64,000 nucleotides of DNA from Ancylostoma caninum (taxonomy: Eukaryota; Nematoda; Chromadorea; Rhabditida; Ancylostomatidae), in the NCBI GenBank assembly GCA_037903475.1, contig JBAJFG010000297.1, positions 496,001 through 560,000 on the forward strand, in the 5' to 3' direction. The first letter of the stretch is position 1. Each line of letters starts with the position of its first letter. Under the pieces are notes generated by a model that was given only the letters and a program-made list of their open reading frames with translations, made no database searches and had not been told where the DNA came from. Below, piece by piece: positions 12,783 to 28,559 of this stretch. The position numbers and the translations under genes are program-made.

Positions 12783-12783
12783 T

Positions 12784-14929
12784 TGAGTTTACCTAGCCCT
12801 GAGGTAACGTGGCACACGGGTCCAAGTCAGAGCGCCGCGAAGCGGCGCTCTATCTCGGGGTTCCTTTTTTTCAGAGTTTACCTAGCCCTGAGGTAACGTG
12901 GCACACGGGTCCAAGTCAGAGCGCCGCGAAGCGGCGCTCTATCTCGGGGTTCCTTTTTTTCAGAGTTTACCTAGCCCTGAGGTAACGTGGCACACGGGTC
13001 CAAGTCAGAGCGCCGCGAAGCGGCGCTCTGGCTCGGGGTTCCTTTTTTTCAGAGTTTACCTAGCCCTGAGGTAACGTGGCACACGGGTCCAAGTCAGAGC
13101 GCCGCGAAGCGGCGCTCTATCGGGGTTCCTTTTTTTCAGAGTTTACCTAGCCCTGAGGTAACGTGGCACACGGGTCCAAGTCAGAGCGCCGCGAAGCGGC
13201 GCTCTGGCTCGGGGTTCCTTTTTTTCAGAGTTTACCTAGCCCTGAGGTAACGTGGCACACGGGTCCAAGTCAGAGCGCCGCGAAGCGGCGCTCTGGCTCG
13301 GGGTTCCTTTTTTTCAGAGTTTACCTAGCCCTGAGGTAACGTGGCACACGGGTCCAAGTCAGAGCGCCGCGAAGCGGCGCTCTGGCTCGGGGTTCCTTTT
13401 TTTCAGAGTTTACCTAGCCCTGAGGTAACGTGGCACACGGGTCCGAGTCAGAGCGCCGCGAAGCGGCGCTCTGGCTCGGGGTTCCTTTTTTTCAGAGTTT
13501 ACCTAGCCCTGAGGTAACGTGGCACACGGGTCCGAGTCAGAGCGCCGCGAAGCGGCGCTCTGGCTCGGGGTTCCTTTTTTTCAGAGTTTACCTAGCCCTG
13601 AGGTAACGTGGCACACGGGTCCAAGTCAGAGCGCCGCGAAGCGGCGCTCTATCTCGGGGTTCCTTTTTTTCAGAGTTTACCTAGCCCTGAGGTAACGTGG
13701 CACACGGGTCCAAGTCAGAGCGCCGCGAAGCGGCGCTCTGGGGGTTCCTTTTTTTCAGAGTTTACCTAGCCCTGAGGTAACGTGGCACACGGGTCCAAGT
13801 CAGAGCGCCGCGAAGCGGCGCTCTATCTCGGGGTTCCTTTTTTTTCAGAGTTTACCTAGCCCTGAGGTAACGTGGCACACGGGTCCAAGTCAGAGCGCCG
13901 CGAAGCGGCGCTCTGGCTCGGGGTTCCTTTTTTTCAGAGTTTACCTAGCCCTGAGGTAACGTGGCACACGGGTCCAAGTCAGAGCGCCGCGAAGCGGCGC
14001 TCTGGCTCGGGGTTCCTTTTTTTCAGAGTTTACCTAGCCCTGAGGTAACGTGGCACACGGGTCCGAGTCAGAGCGCCGCGAAGCGGCGCTCTGGCTCGGG
14101 GTTCCTTTTTTTCAGAGTTTACCTAGCCCTGAGGTAACGTGGCACACGGGTCCAAGTCAGAGCGCCGCGAAGCGGCGCTCTGGCTCGGGGTTCCTTTTTT
14201 TCAGAGTTTACCTAGCCCTGAGGTAACGTGGCACACGGGTCCAAGTCAGAGCGCCGCGAAGCGGCGCTCTGGCTCGGGGTTCCTTTTTTTCAGAGTTTAC
14301 CTAGCCCTGAGGTAACGTGGCACACGGGTCCAAGTCAGAGCGCCGCGAAGCGGCGCTCTGGCTCGGGGTTCCTTTTTTTCAGAGTTTACCTAGCCCTGAG
14401 GTAACGTGGCACACGGGTCCAAGTCAGAGCGCCGCGAAGCGGCGCTCTATCTCGGGGTTCCTTTTTTTCAGAGTTTACCTAGCCCTGAGGTAACGTGGCA
14501 CACGGGTCCAAGTCAGAGCGCCGCGAAGCGGCGCTCTATCTCGGGGTTCCTTTTTTTCAGAGTTTACCTAGCCCTGAGGTAACGTGGCACACGGGTCCGA
14601 GTCAGAGCGCCGCGGCACACGGGTCCGAGTCAGAGCGCCGCGAAGCGGCGCTCTGGCTCGGGGTTCCTTTTTTTCAGAGTTTACCTAGCCCTGAGGTAAC
14701 GTGGCACACGGGTCCAAGTCAGAGCGCCGCGAAGCGGCGCTCTGGCTCGGGGTTCCTTTTTTTCAGAGTTTACCTAGCCCTGAGGTAACGTGGCACACGG
14801 GTCCGAGTCAGAGCGCCGCGAAGCGGCGCTCTGGCTCGGGGTTCCTTTTTTTCAGAGTTTACCTAGCCCTGAGGTAACGTGGCACACGGGTCCGAGTCAG
14901 AGCGCCGCGAAGCGGCGCTCTGGCTCGGG
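12784..14929. repeat. Satellite array, about 24 copies of an 89-bp unit with hairpin and T-run
   Basis: Each unit has a conserved part (GTTTACCTAGCCCTGAGG, then TAACGTGGCACACGGGTCC), then the perfect hairpin GAGCGCCGC-GAA-GCGGCGCTC, then CTCGGGGTTCC and a run of seven T. Units are nearly identical. Differences are A/G in GGGTCCRAGTC, ATCTC versus GGCTC, a few short units (for example near 13115 and 13740), one with an extra T, and a partial duplication at about 14610-14640. Such homogeneity suggests recent amplification. The unbroken short open frames across it are a by-product of the repeat. The last unit ends four bases before a plus-strand splice acceptor. Confidence 0.97.
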
Positions 14930-14933
14930 TTAG

Positions 14934-15230
14934 ATAATAAGAACGAGGTGATATGTGACATGCAGTTCCGCAGTGACGGAAGTTTTGACTGTATTAATTT
15001 GGGTAAGTGAATCTGTCACAAATGTCCTTGGATAAATGATAGTGGTTGCAGAACACGAAAGCTCCATTTAGAGGAAGAATCGTGAAAAGAGTCACGCAGA
15101 ATGTGCACCGCACAAGAAGTGCATTGTACCTTTGCCGAGTAGTAAGGAAATGCACACGAAGAAAGTACACTCAGTGATTTTTCGGAAGATGGTAACGCGA
15201 AAGAAAGTAACAATACATCGTGCTGGCTGA
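14934..15230 (+). CDS. 3' part of small cysteine-rich protein gene
   Basis: Two exons are supported: 14934-15002 (acceptor TTAG, donor G|GTAAGTG) and 15100-15230 (acceptor CACGCAG, stop TGA). Phases fit (1), the intron is 97 nt, and the reading gives CDMQFRSDGSFDCIN then ECAPHKKCIVPLPSSK and a basic C-terminus. An AATAAA lies at 15370-15375. Upstream exons were not found; they would lie on the far side of the satellite array, which would then be intronic. I do not recognise the family. Four cysteines within about 25 residues suggest a secreted protein. Other frames are also open in the second exon, so this model is tentative. Confidence 0.4.
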
Positions 15231-15391
15231 AAATTGTGAATTACTATTTGGCGAATAGGCATTTGGTGGTGGTGGGAGATGTGGTTCATCAGAATTGGTC
15301 CGACTGGTTAGAAGCCAGAGCCCAACGGTGCAATTTACCCTCTCAACATTTCTCCATAATCTCTTTCCGAATAAAGTTTGAATTTTTCAGT

Positions 15392-15733
15392 TTTGGCAAA
15401 CAATATGTCTGAGAAGATTGCCTTAATAATAAATACCTGTACAATACGTGCTATAATACATTATTTAAACACTAATACATGCGTACATTCAGGTGATTTT
15501 GCTACTGGATCAACAAAAACTGTCGAATATGCAAATTTCGATCACATCACAGAAGAGATTAGGTCATCCTTACGTAGGTCAGAAGGATTCCGAATATTCG
15601 CACCATTTTGAAAATGGCCAAGGTTGAAGATAGTTATCAAGAAGTGACGAAGAAAAGGCGAAATCACAGCCATCCTGGGGTTTCATCAAGCGATATCATC
15701 AATATGTATTGTAACGCTGCCATAGGGCTTTAA
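15392..15733 (+). other. Coding-like short plus-strand frames
   Basis: After an attcag acceptor, 15495-15611 reads DFATGSTKTVEYANFDHI and continues to a TGA. 15614-15733 opens with ATG and reads MAKVEDSYQEVTKKRRNHSH and onward to TAA. Neither joins the other in phase with a good intron. They may be exons of an unresolved gene or decayed coding DNA. Confidence 0.25.
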
Positions 15734-16195
15734 CCATCTCACTCAGGAGCGTTGAACCTCTGATTTGGTAGTACTAATATTTAATTGTGGAATCACTTCT
15801 ACAGAGCTGAATCTTCGCAAAAGTAGCATTTTCTTGCAGCAGACTTTTCTAATACCTAACTGTAAAATGGGAAATAGGGACCAAACAATGACATCATGCT
15901 AGCTAGGAAGAAATTATGAAATGATATGACAGTGGTCGAAATCAGGAGCGAGGGATCATTGGTTAGTTTTTCTTTAGCGTATGTTTCATGAAGAAAACAA
16001 ACAAGCAACAAAATGAATGACATTCATCGGTAGCATTTGGGACAGTAGCTTGGACAATATCACTTTTCAGATCCAAGACTGTGCAGCCTAAACAATGCTG
16101 ACAGCTTTGGAAAAATACCTTATGTGATACCTGTAGAAATGTGTTACATATTTTTGAATACCGTACCGGGGCACCTTTACCATACGTGAAAGTTA

Positions 16196-16652
16196 AAAGA
16201 GGAAGAGAAGTAAATTCCGTCACCGACATTTAGTGCAACGATGCATAAAGCACATCAAGCATCATTTGCAACCAAACAAAGCAAGAAATAAAAGATTTGA
16301 AGAAATCGTAGGCGTTCTTCTCAATGTCGTGATGGGGAGAAAAGTATGAATGACTGGCAGAAAGAGAGCCCTGCATAGGGCTCCTGCTAAAGAAGACCAT
16401 TCGAGCACCATGAATATTACAGAGGAAGTTGGTCGATTGAAAGGCAATTTAGTATACTTAGGACCGAATGGAAATCCATTGACTCATATCATTTAAGTAT
16501 TTATTCAGAACCAGATGCGAAGGATTCAAATGTTCAAAAAAGAGAAAGACCTAATTGCTTCCTTATCACTCCTGAACGATTGTCATGCTCCCTCCTTTCT
16601 CAACATCTCAGCTACTGACTTCTTCAAAGTCGAACTTTCGAATGTCGAGTAA
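16196..16652 (+). pseudogene. Unidentified decayed coding tract with two in-frame stops
   Basis: One plus frame stays open in three consecutive blocks of about 49, 48 and 51 codons, separated only by TGA (16347) and TAA (16494) and ending in TAA (16650). In AT-rich DNA a stop is expected about every 15-20 codons. Readable parts include RFEEIVGVLLNVVMGRK, EEVGRLKGNLVYLGPNGNPL and MFKKEKDLIASLSLLNDCH. No family was recognised. A lysine- and leucine-rich helical character is visible. Either a pseudogene, or exons whose introns I mis-see. Confidence 0.35.
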
Positions 16653-16659
16653 ATTGATA

Positions 16660-18740
16660 GTACAATTTAGAATGAAAAAAGAACAGAAAAAGATGTAAAT
16701 AAAGAAGAACAATTGATGGCAGACTGTGTAGAACCCAATGTTAAGGATTTAAGAGTATAAAATCTCCTAAGCTTGCTAAGCTAACAAAATACTTGCCCTT
16801 GGTGTATTTGCGATAGAGTTCTAACATCCTCAGTATAATGGGGAACAAATAGCATATTTAATTCAATTGAATTCGAGTATATAAATTGAATAAGAGGAGA
16901 ATGTGATTGCTCGATCACTTCTTATGTTTTAAGTAGTTGCTAGGATACTTACCAAATTAATTAAATTACTCCATTATAGATCGTCAACTTTTTCCAGTTT
17001 TGAGTTTAATTTTCAGTCCTACATGCGGGTCATTTTTACGAAGCAAAGATGAATGAGAACGAAAATAGATCCAAGAACTAGAAAAACTAAAACCAAAAAC
17101 CAAGATTCGGAATAACCTCGTCACCGGAAACAGTGTCTCGCACGACTTGAGCGTGAAGAGCATCCTGACAGGTGAGACCGAAGGGTCAGTGTGTAGTGTG
17201 TCAATAAGCGCACATAGCCCTCCCTCACCCCTACACCTCAGGAGATACTCTCTTCACCTTCTAGGACCACTCACACGTCGAACAACTCCTAAACGTGGCC
17301 AATGACACAGTCAGCTGGTCAGCTGTTTGAGCATCCACATTTGTGTTCCTCAAGTGGATTTGCTGGATGCGAACATAGTCATCTCAGGGATGTAGGAAGA
17401 GCAAAAGAAGAAGTGATGCTCTGGATGCTCCGAATCCTGGAAGTGGAAGTTGAGCCTTCATTAGATCCACGGTTCTTCAATCGGGAAGTGCTCTGTGCGC
17501 CCTGAGCATCTCGAGTGGGTGTCTAAGTCGAGTGGGTGCGCACTTCCGGACTCACTTCACATCAAGCGACTCAAACGGTTGTTTTAAGCACATTTCATTC
17601 CGAAGAATGAGATCTACAGTTAGATGAGGCGGAAAGGGTTACCGTACAACGAGTTATTCAAGGCTGATTGAGTTCTTACGGACGCCAATTTGGCCAAGTG
17701 TGTGCTAATTGCGCTGACGGAAACCACAACAGAAACAGTCCTCCTTGTGACTATTCCGCCTTTACTCGGATGAATCAATAACAATCGAGGAATCGCCTTT
17801 TCTTTTGTGTCATCACACAACCATAGCGTGCAGAGGTCAGCGCGTTGAAGCATCGGACCAGTCGGTACAAAGCAAAGAAGTCCGACAAGGTTGAGTAGAA
17901 AAGTAAACACTGGACTAAGGTGAGGGCACCACGGCGAGGAAAACCGGACACGTGAGCCTGCCACTTTCTCTATTCGAGAAAACCAGAAAAATTGGCATCA
18001 AATTTCGACAGTGCATTCAGAAAACTCATGTACAGTGTACAGTGGGAATGCTAACTTTTCATAGTTTGCCAGGAAGTTGACTTAGCAGGGCAGGTTCGAA
18101 GGTATTTATAGCATAGTGGCATTTTTCTTCGAGAGATATGCACCAAACAACAACTCTCTGTTTGTGAAGATGGAAAATTTAAAACTACCAGTGGAACTAG
18201 TTCCTCGGGCTTATTGTTCTCTCCGCAGCTAAGAAACGCTAATATTTGCCACTCGTTTTTTCTTCTGGAAGAGTGATAGTGTTGTGAATACTGTACATAT
18301 GAACACATACGTAAACGATGACTTATACTCCATTTCGAACATCTAGCACACTCGCTTGCTCAAAATAGCTTATCCACTTGATATGTTCATTTTGCTCTCC
18401 TTTTTCGCTCCTTTATTCAATTATTTATTCATTGGACACGAGGTGCTCCACGTCGAGGAAAATCAACAAAAGCAACATCATTGATACTGACAGAACTCAG
18501 AACACAACATATTCTTCTGAATAGCTCCGTCGCATTAGGAAAAGAAAAAGCTTCGGCGGAAAGCAGTCAAAATACGTACTAGGAAGGGAGAGGAGGACTC
18601 AAAGCCACAGTGTTTTGGGAAAGTCTTCAGTAGAATCATGCTCCTTTCAGCACCTCCAACTATTAAAGCCAGTATACGTACATACGAACAGGTGAAACTG
18701 GGACGGGTAGAGGTCCACTACCTGAGCAAATTCTGTCCCA
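16660..18740. other. Intergenic, no gene supported
   Basis: The longest frames (minus 17620-17964, plus 17302-17505, minus 18051-18308) have no recognised motif or splice partners. The GC-richer 17150-17600 part reads like a decayed repeat. Confidence 0.35.
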
Positions 18741-18744
18741 CGTA

Positions 18745-19577
18745 TTAGGTTGTTCGGGAACTTTCCCGCTACTTTTGCCTTTCTTTGCAAATTTATTATT
18801 CTTTTCCAGCACAACCAATAATTACACAATATATGTGGCATGATTATTCACAGAAACTCCGGCGGCAACAGTGAGGTTCACTGGCAGCAGCTGTAATCTC
18901 ACCAAATATTGAGATTTGCCTTGTGTGGATAGAGTTGTCGTTCTGTCACTAGAATACCAGCTTATCAACGACTAAGCCACTGCGCCTTTCCCGTGTGATT
19001 TACATATGAAGGCTACTTCTCATCATCAGCGACCATGTTGTTGGACGAAACGAAAGCTTGTGAAAAAATCAAAACAAGTTCAGGCGCACATCTCTCAGCA
19101 CTTGAAACTGTGGCAGATCAGGTCAGAGTGAATCCAATTGTCGTCTTCACTCGTCTCTCCGAAGCGATGTAGATGAACAGTTATTGTACAATGATAGCAC
19201 TGAACTCCCTTCACTAGCTCACGGACACCATGCTGCGGACTCTCTTCGAACAGCTCCAGAAGACACTCTCCAATCACTTCAATCTGTTGACCAACTAGTT
19301 CATCTCAAGCCGAGATCGCCGCCTTCAAACTTGAGAGTCCGAACGTTCAAAGTGTTGTAAGAGCCAGTGGAGGGGCCTATCTTATGACGTATATTTTTCG
19401 CCGCATCCTTTCGTTACAGTGTTTTATGATATTTCAACGCTGGAACAGTCGAACATGCTCCTAGTAAATCCCATTGTTCAGCTCTTATATAAGTTTTGAA
19501 AAAGAAGTTCCTCAACAACTTTGAACACATTGACGAGAAGAGGAAAAGAGTGGCGGGAAACTTTTCCAACAACCCAA
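18745..19577 (-). mobile_element. Internally deleted mariner remnant
   Basis: Ends TTAGGTTGTTCGGGAAC (18745) and CTTTTCCAACAACCCAA (19577) are imperfect inverted repeats flanked by TA. At 833 bp it is about 400 bp shorter than a full mariner. The minus strand keeps part of the DNA-binding domain (GECLLELFEESPQHGVRELV then QCYHCTITVHLHRFGETS), which corresponds to the second helix-turn-helix of mariner transposases. The catalytic core is missing or unreadable. It is related to, but clearly older than, the copy at 4590. Confidence 0.85.
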
Positions 19578-20477
19578 TATAATAGTTTGCGGCGCTGATC
19601 TTGAATCTTTTTTCCCTACCTGCTGCGATTTGAAGAGTGACTCTGTATTTTTTCCGATCTTTTTAAAGGCAAATATAATAGATCGACTTTCTGGGTAAAC
19701 TCTGCCAAAAGTTCTCGTGGAGCTTTTTGGATCAGAACAATTCTTGGAAGTTTATCTTAATTTTAGTTAGATGGTCAGTTTATCTTGGTTTTATTGAATC
19801 TTTTTGGCAAATATACTTCGAGAGCCAGAATTGAGCTGCCAAAATGACAGTAAAGTCACACATTGGGATCCGCAACAGATAAAGAAGACGGAACTGAAAT
19901 CAGCGGTACATCTTGTCATTAATGGGTGGACGTTCCTAGTATCCTTCGCTTGTGAGGTTATGTCCTCAACTCCATCAATTCGTTACAATGGGATATTCAA
20001 GCTAAGCTCTCCGCACATTCAACCGTAAATAGGGTGCAGTGCATGCTCGCAGCTGCAAAAGTTGCGACCGGAACTACAAGTGATCGTTTCTCTTCAAGAC
20101 GGTATTGTGATTTTTTGATTAACATCAACGTACATCACCGCAGAGTTCCTGACTTATAAATCTTGCCTGGAGTGGAGTTGTCGGGTGCTCAAATGAGGAT
20201 TGATTTGACGAATGAGTTATTCTTTCTAACCACAATGTTTTTTTGCCATTTTTGGCGCACCTCGAATGTAGATTATACATAAATAAATAGATAAACAAAT
20301 AAATAAAGGGCTGCCCTAGGACGTCGATTAGCTGATCATTTCAGTGGATCCAAGGCACAAACTCTTCATCACTGCTAACGATAACAGAAATAACCGCACA
20401 GGTTTCGTCCGAACGATTCTTGTTTTCTGGAAGGGAATCGCGTACTACCTTTGAAATGAGGCGCAACGATATTTTTC

Positions 20478-21096
20478 ATGTTTGAATTTGTAAGTACGAT
20501 AGAGGCAAGAAATATTCCCAATAACTCTACGAAAGCATCCCGGGAAAGCACATTGTCCCTAAGATATAGGTAGCAATTTGAAAGGGGTAAAAAAACCCTG
20601 AAACCAGCCAGCAGTATGATCTGTCCGACACGAGTCAACGTTTTCCATAAATCGTCACCAAACTCAGTCCATAACTTTACTCAATTCTCATAGAGTCCTA
20701 AAGTTTCCGGAATACATCTCAAACCTGTAAAACCTGATCGGTTCAGCCTAAGAGTTCCTCTCATTGCATTACCCGGATATCGTTGGAGGAAAGTTCTCAA
20801 AATCTTCACGCTTTTCAGCTCCCGAATACCATCCATTATTGGACGTCGTTCCATTTCCTCAACATTCCACTGCCTTATCCTCCGATTCTCGTATTTTGAC
20901 GCTTGCTAACCTTGTTTCAAACGTCTGACGCAATAAACAGTGGCATGGACCCGTCGATCAGAAAAATGTCACACCATCAGCAGAAGGCTCAGCTGACACG
21001 CCGAGGGTTGAACGGAACAGTGCATTGGATCTTTGGCCTGGCGTACCGCATGATGACTATCGCTTTATGGAATATTTTTCTCTTTGTACCACCTAA
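20478..21096 (+). pseudogene. Unidentified decayed coding sequence
   Basis: One plus frame is open from 20478 to 20909 except for TAG at 20571 and 20691 (readable parts MFEFVSTIEARNIPNNSTKA, GIHLKPVKPDRFSLRVPL). From about 20820 a second frame takes over (PEYHPLLDVVPFPQHSTALS, LDLWPGVPHDDYRFMEYF) with one TGA at 20926, ending at 21094. Codon choice looks coding in both, and the switch is best explained by a frameshift. No domain was recognised. Gypsy- or BEL-like polyprotein debris or a lost host gene are both possible. Confidence 0.4.
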
Positions 21097-22217
21097 ATCG
21101 GCGAGGGTTAACCCCTCCCAAGATTTAACTACGGATATTACCGTGCCTATTTATGCCATTTAATCTGTGCCATGAATAGAATTCCAGAAAAATCTAGAAC
21201 AGAACAGACTTGGAACAAGCAAACGAATTGCGAGACTATGAATATCACTACTCTGTTGTTAACGCTCATTTATGGGTACAAAGACGTCGTGATAAGGGAA
21301 ATCACCTTGTGCAGAAAATAATGACATTCAAAATAAGCTTGAAATATCAGTAGAAGAGCTTGCCATTTCTGAACATAAGCTCCGAAATGAACGGGGCGAC
21401 CATTGAATTCGCTTAAAAATGAAGGCGAAACGAATCACATTTACTTCCCGTGTTAATTGCCATTATTCGTACAGCTTTTTGTGCTCCTTATTCGCTGGAA
21501 GAGGTTTTAGCACTGCATCACATGAAATTAGCTTTTGTTGTGGGTTATCGGTTCAGTGAGGTAGAACATTTTGTGTACATGTACCAGGACGACTTCAGAG
21601 AATAACCAGTTGTCCATACTTTGATCAGGATTGCGAAAGACTCTTTACTTTGCACCTTTTTGTCTTATCGGGAAAGATCGACAAACTACCCAAGGCCAGA
21701 CTACATGTTGCTATTTATGGCCCAGTGAAACAAAAGCATAAACCTCATCGATATTTGAAATAGAAGTGATTTTGCAGCTTCTCTTTCGTTTTGTCTTACA
21801 TTAATCGAATGTGTACAATCGTCTTGTCCTCATGTTCATTTTGTCTGCATCAAATTTGACCGTATATACACGTACTGGCATGTGGAAACAACGTTAGGAA
21901 TGATTTTCCACGTTGCAAGGTCTTACATTTAGGCCCCCGAATAGATGAACACGGCGAGAACAAGAAGAGGGTTGTTCCCCCCGCTCTTGCTCTCTGCTCT
22001 AGTAGAGTACTTACCACAAGTACGCTGTAAAGGTACCTGCGGTTCTCATAAATAGATAATTCTCATTCGCAGAGCTCGCATCTTGAATGCTACAATCTTT
22101 TTGAAACGTTCATGGATTTAGGCACCCAATTACATCACGTGTCCTTCATGACGTACGTATTAGTCTGTGTACCACCTACCGAGTAACCTCACCTTACGTT
22201 ACTCCACGCACCACATA

Positions 22218-22526
22218 CTCAGACAAATTTTGGGAGGGAGCAGAAAACCAGAAGAACCGACAGCCGACCTGTGGTTCTTCCAATTTCGTGCTGCAGTTCT
22301 TCTTAGTAGCTGCTGGAGTTCTTCTGAATAGTTGCTGCGGTCCTTTTCTCTACACAATTCTACCCTTCGGCGGTCCTTCCGAACCAGTACAGCAAGAATC
22401 GGAAGGACCGCAACGAAAAATATTCTGCTGCTGTCCTTCCGAATCCTTCCATCTTTGCGTCTCTCGCTTCATAACCACGTGATCGAGATCTCTTTCTGCT
22501 GCGGTCCTTCCGACAGTTTTTCTGAG
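22218..22526. mobile_element. MITE, CTCAGACAAA ends, TA duplication (copy 1)
   Basis: Starts CTCAGACAAATTTTGGGAG and ends CCGACAGTTTTTCTGAG, flanked by TA on both sides. It is made of degenerate repeats of GGTCCTTCCG / GCTGCGGTCC type. The 309-bp element has no coding capacity. Confidence 0.85.
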
Positions 22527-22529
22527 TAG

Positions 22530-23690
22530 ATTTCTTCCTCATAACACTATCATTTTATGTAACTTACTTGTGTGTTTTGTACTAAGTTATCTTCCTTGCT
22601 GGGAAAAACCCCCATGTCTACGTAGTTTACATTTGGAATAACGATGCAACAATATCTCTCCAATATTTACTCTATCAAGGCTACGATCATATGGATTCTC
22701 TGATTGGACCAGATGTGGCTTAGCGACATCTTGACTTAACGACATCGTACATAAGAATGAACTGCGTCCACCTAACTGCTTGCGCCTCACGAACTGCCCC
22801 CCCCCCCCATCCCTCCGCCATCAAATCGCAGTTCTGTAGTTCCATTGCAGTTATGGGATTCTCCAAATGTTCTCTAATTTTATCTTCATGAAAAGTGTTT
22901 AGTATGCATTCATAATAAGTCAGACGTTATAAGAATGAAAAAGATTCAGGTAAACCCTTCTTCTTTTTTCTTAGATTACAGTTTGTTAAATTCAAAACAA
23001 GCTTTGTTGCTAAAAAACTAGTATTTGACGTGAGATATTGCTCTTGTTCTGGAGAGCTTAACAGGAGCATTCTTGTTTCTAATTCAGTGATCACAAATCT
23101 AACAAGCTTTCTCAGGATCATGGTGATAGTAGAGTAACATTACTGAAGCTCAAAAGTTTTAAATTGAATAGATACGTGGAATAGTGCCGATCTGAAAAGG
23201 AAGGGGAGCGTGATGGAGAACCTCGCCAAATGTTTCGGGATCATTTAGTAAGGCACATTAAAGTTTTTTACTCTACCATTCTTGGTCCTCCCTAATCATT
23301 ATTTTGTAAATATTCACTTCTAGCCATTCAGTTCTGGTACATCTTTTTCTTGGAAAGAGGTAAATCAACCTTATTTCTTTCATCCGTTATAGGAAACCAC
23401 TTTTTTTCAAGCACCCCTTCCATGCATCTGCAACCGCTGTTAATCGAAACTGTTCACATGCTCTGTCCTTCTGGGGCCATCATTGAGATCACTCAGGGTA
23501 AATCTGACCCCCCCCCCCCCCATTTTACCCATCGTTAACACAGTCATCAACAAGTTCACCTTGGCTAATCTCAATTATGCATCCAGGCTTCCGGTAGCCT
23601 GAATAGATGGCGACCTCCTTCCACATAAACCACGTGATGCCCCATTCCACTCCAACCAGCTTTCGTACTTAAGGTGGACATGGTACCCTG
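22530..23690. other. Spacer between two MITE copies, no gene supported
   Basis: Only short open frames. Two C homopolymers are present: about ten C at 22799-22808 and about twelve C at 23509-23520. Confidence 0.4.
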
Positions 23691-23697
23691 GTATGTA

Positions 23698-23915
23698 CTC
23701 AGACAAACTGTGGGAAGAACCGCAGCAAGAAGAGATCTCGATCATGTGACTAAGAAGCGAGAGACGCAAAGATAAAAAGACTAGGGAAGAACGCAGCAGA
23801 ATGGATTTGTGTAGAGAATAGTTCGGAAGGACCGAAGCATGAAAGCGAAAGGACTGCAGGTCACCTGTCGGTTCTTTCGGTTTTCTACTGTAGTCTTTCC
23901 GGAAATTTGTCTGAG
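23698..23915. mobile_element. MITE, CTCAGACAAA ends, TA duplication (copy 2, inverted)
   Basis: Starts CTCAGACAAACTGTGGGAAG and ends GGAAATTTGTCTGAG with TA on both sides, 218 bp. The internal GAGATCTCGATCATGTGACT stretch is the reverse complement of the matching part of the 22.2-kb copy, so the two lie in opposite orientation. This copy is about 90 bp shorter. Confidence 0.85.
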
Positions 23916-24438
23916 TATATGTTGTTTAACGCCTAATATCATCAAAACATGAATCCCTTATCAAAAAAAAGACCAACCCACTCGCCCCTTCAGAGCTTTT
24001 AATTCACTGAAATTTTAACTCCAGAGGAAGGAAGCAGTTATAATGCAGGACCAGTGACATCCTCAAGCTAAAGTTGGGACAGATACTCCCTTATAGTTTC
24101 GATCTGGAATGTCGTTGACGGCCTTCAATAGTTGAATCTTGCAGATTGCAAAAAAAAAGTCAAAGAACTTTTACCTTTGCTCAAAGCACAGCCCCATGCC
24201 TAACATGCACGTTACCAAACATTTTGAAGGGTGATCGATCAAAAGCAGATGGCCAGGAAGCAGGTGACTAGCCGCAACATGCCGCAATCTGTCAATTTCT
24301 GCCGAGGTCCGATTTTGTTGGACTTCGCTGTTTTGCGGCTCGCATGCATTTAAAGAGATTAATCAGTTTATCAAAGGTGGAAGCACGTTAGACACGGTAC
24401 ACGTATCAAGATCAGAGCAAGTTGTGGATACATGTTAC

Positions 24439-28387
<3,949 letters not shown>

Positions 28388-28472
28388 CCCTCCGCAATGG
28401 CACCGTGGACTATCTCTCGAAGTCGCCCGCAATCGCCGGTCGCCCCGCCCCGCCGACGCATGCCCTCACAGC

Positions 28473-28510
28473 GTATATAACAACTACACAGTAATTGATC
28501 GAGATAAAAG
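28473..28510 (-). promoter_or_regulatory. TATA box and GATA-type site upstream of apr-1
   Basis: TTATATAC on the minus strand lies about 90 nt before the ATG. Just upstream, AGATAA occurs at about 28503-28508 on the plus strand, and there is a further GATAAC at 28582. GATA sites drive intestinal genes in nematodes through ELT-2, which would suit a gut protease. The TATA call is plausible and the GATA role is inference. Confidence 0.45.
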
Positions 28511-28559
28511 CAGTATCAGCTGTGTCTGTTCTTTTTCTACTCGGTCAACCAGGAAAATT

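Noticed and set aside
12987..14788. Open frames of 87-97 codons within the satellite array
   Set aside because: They are produced by repetition of an 89-bp unit and vanish where a unit changes length.
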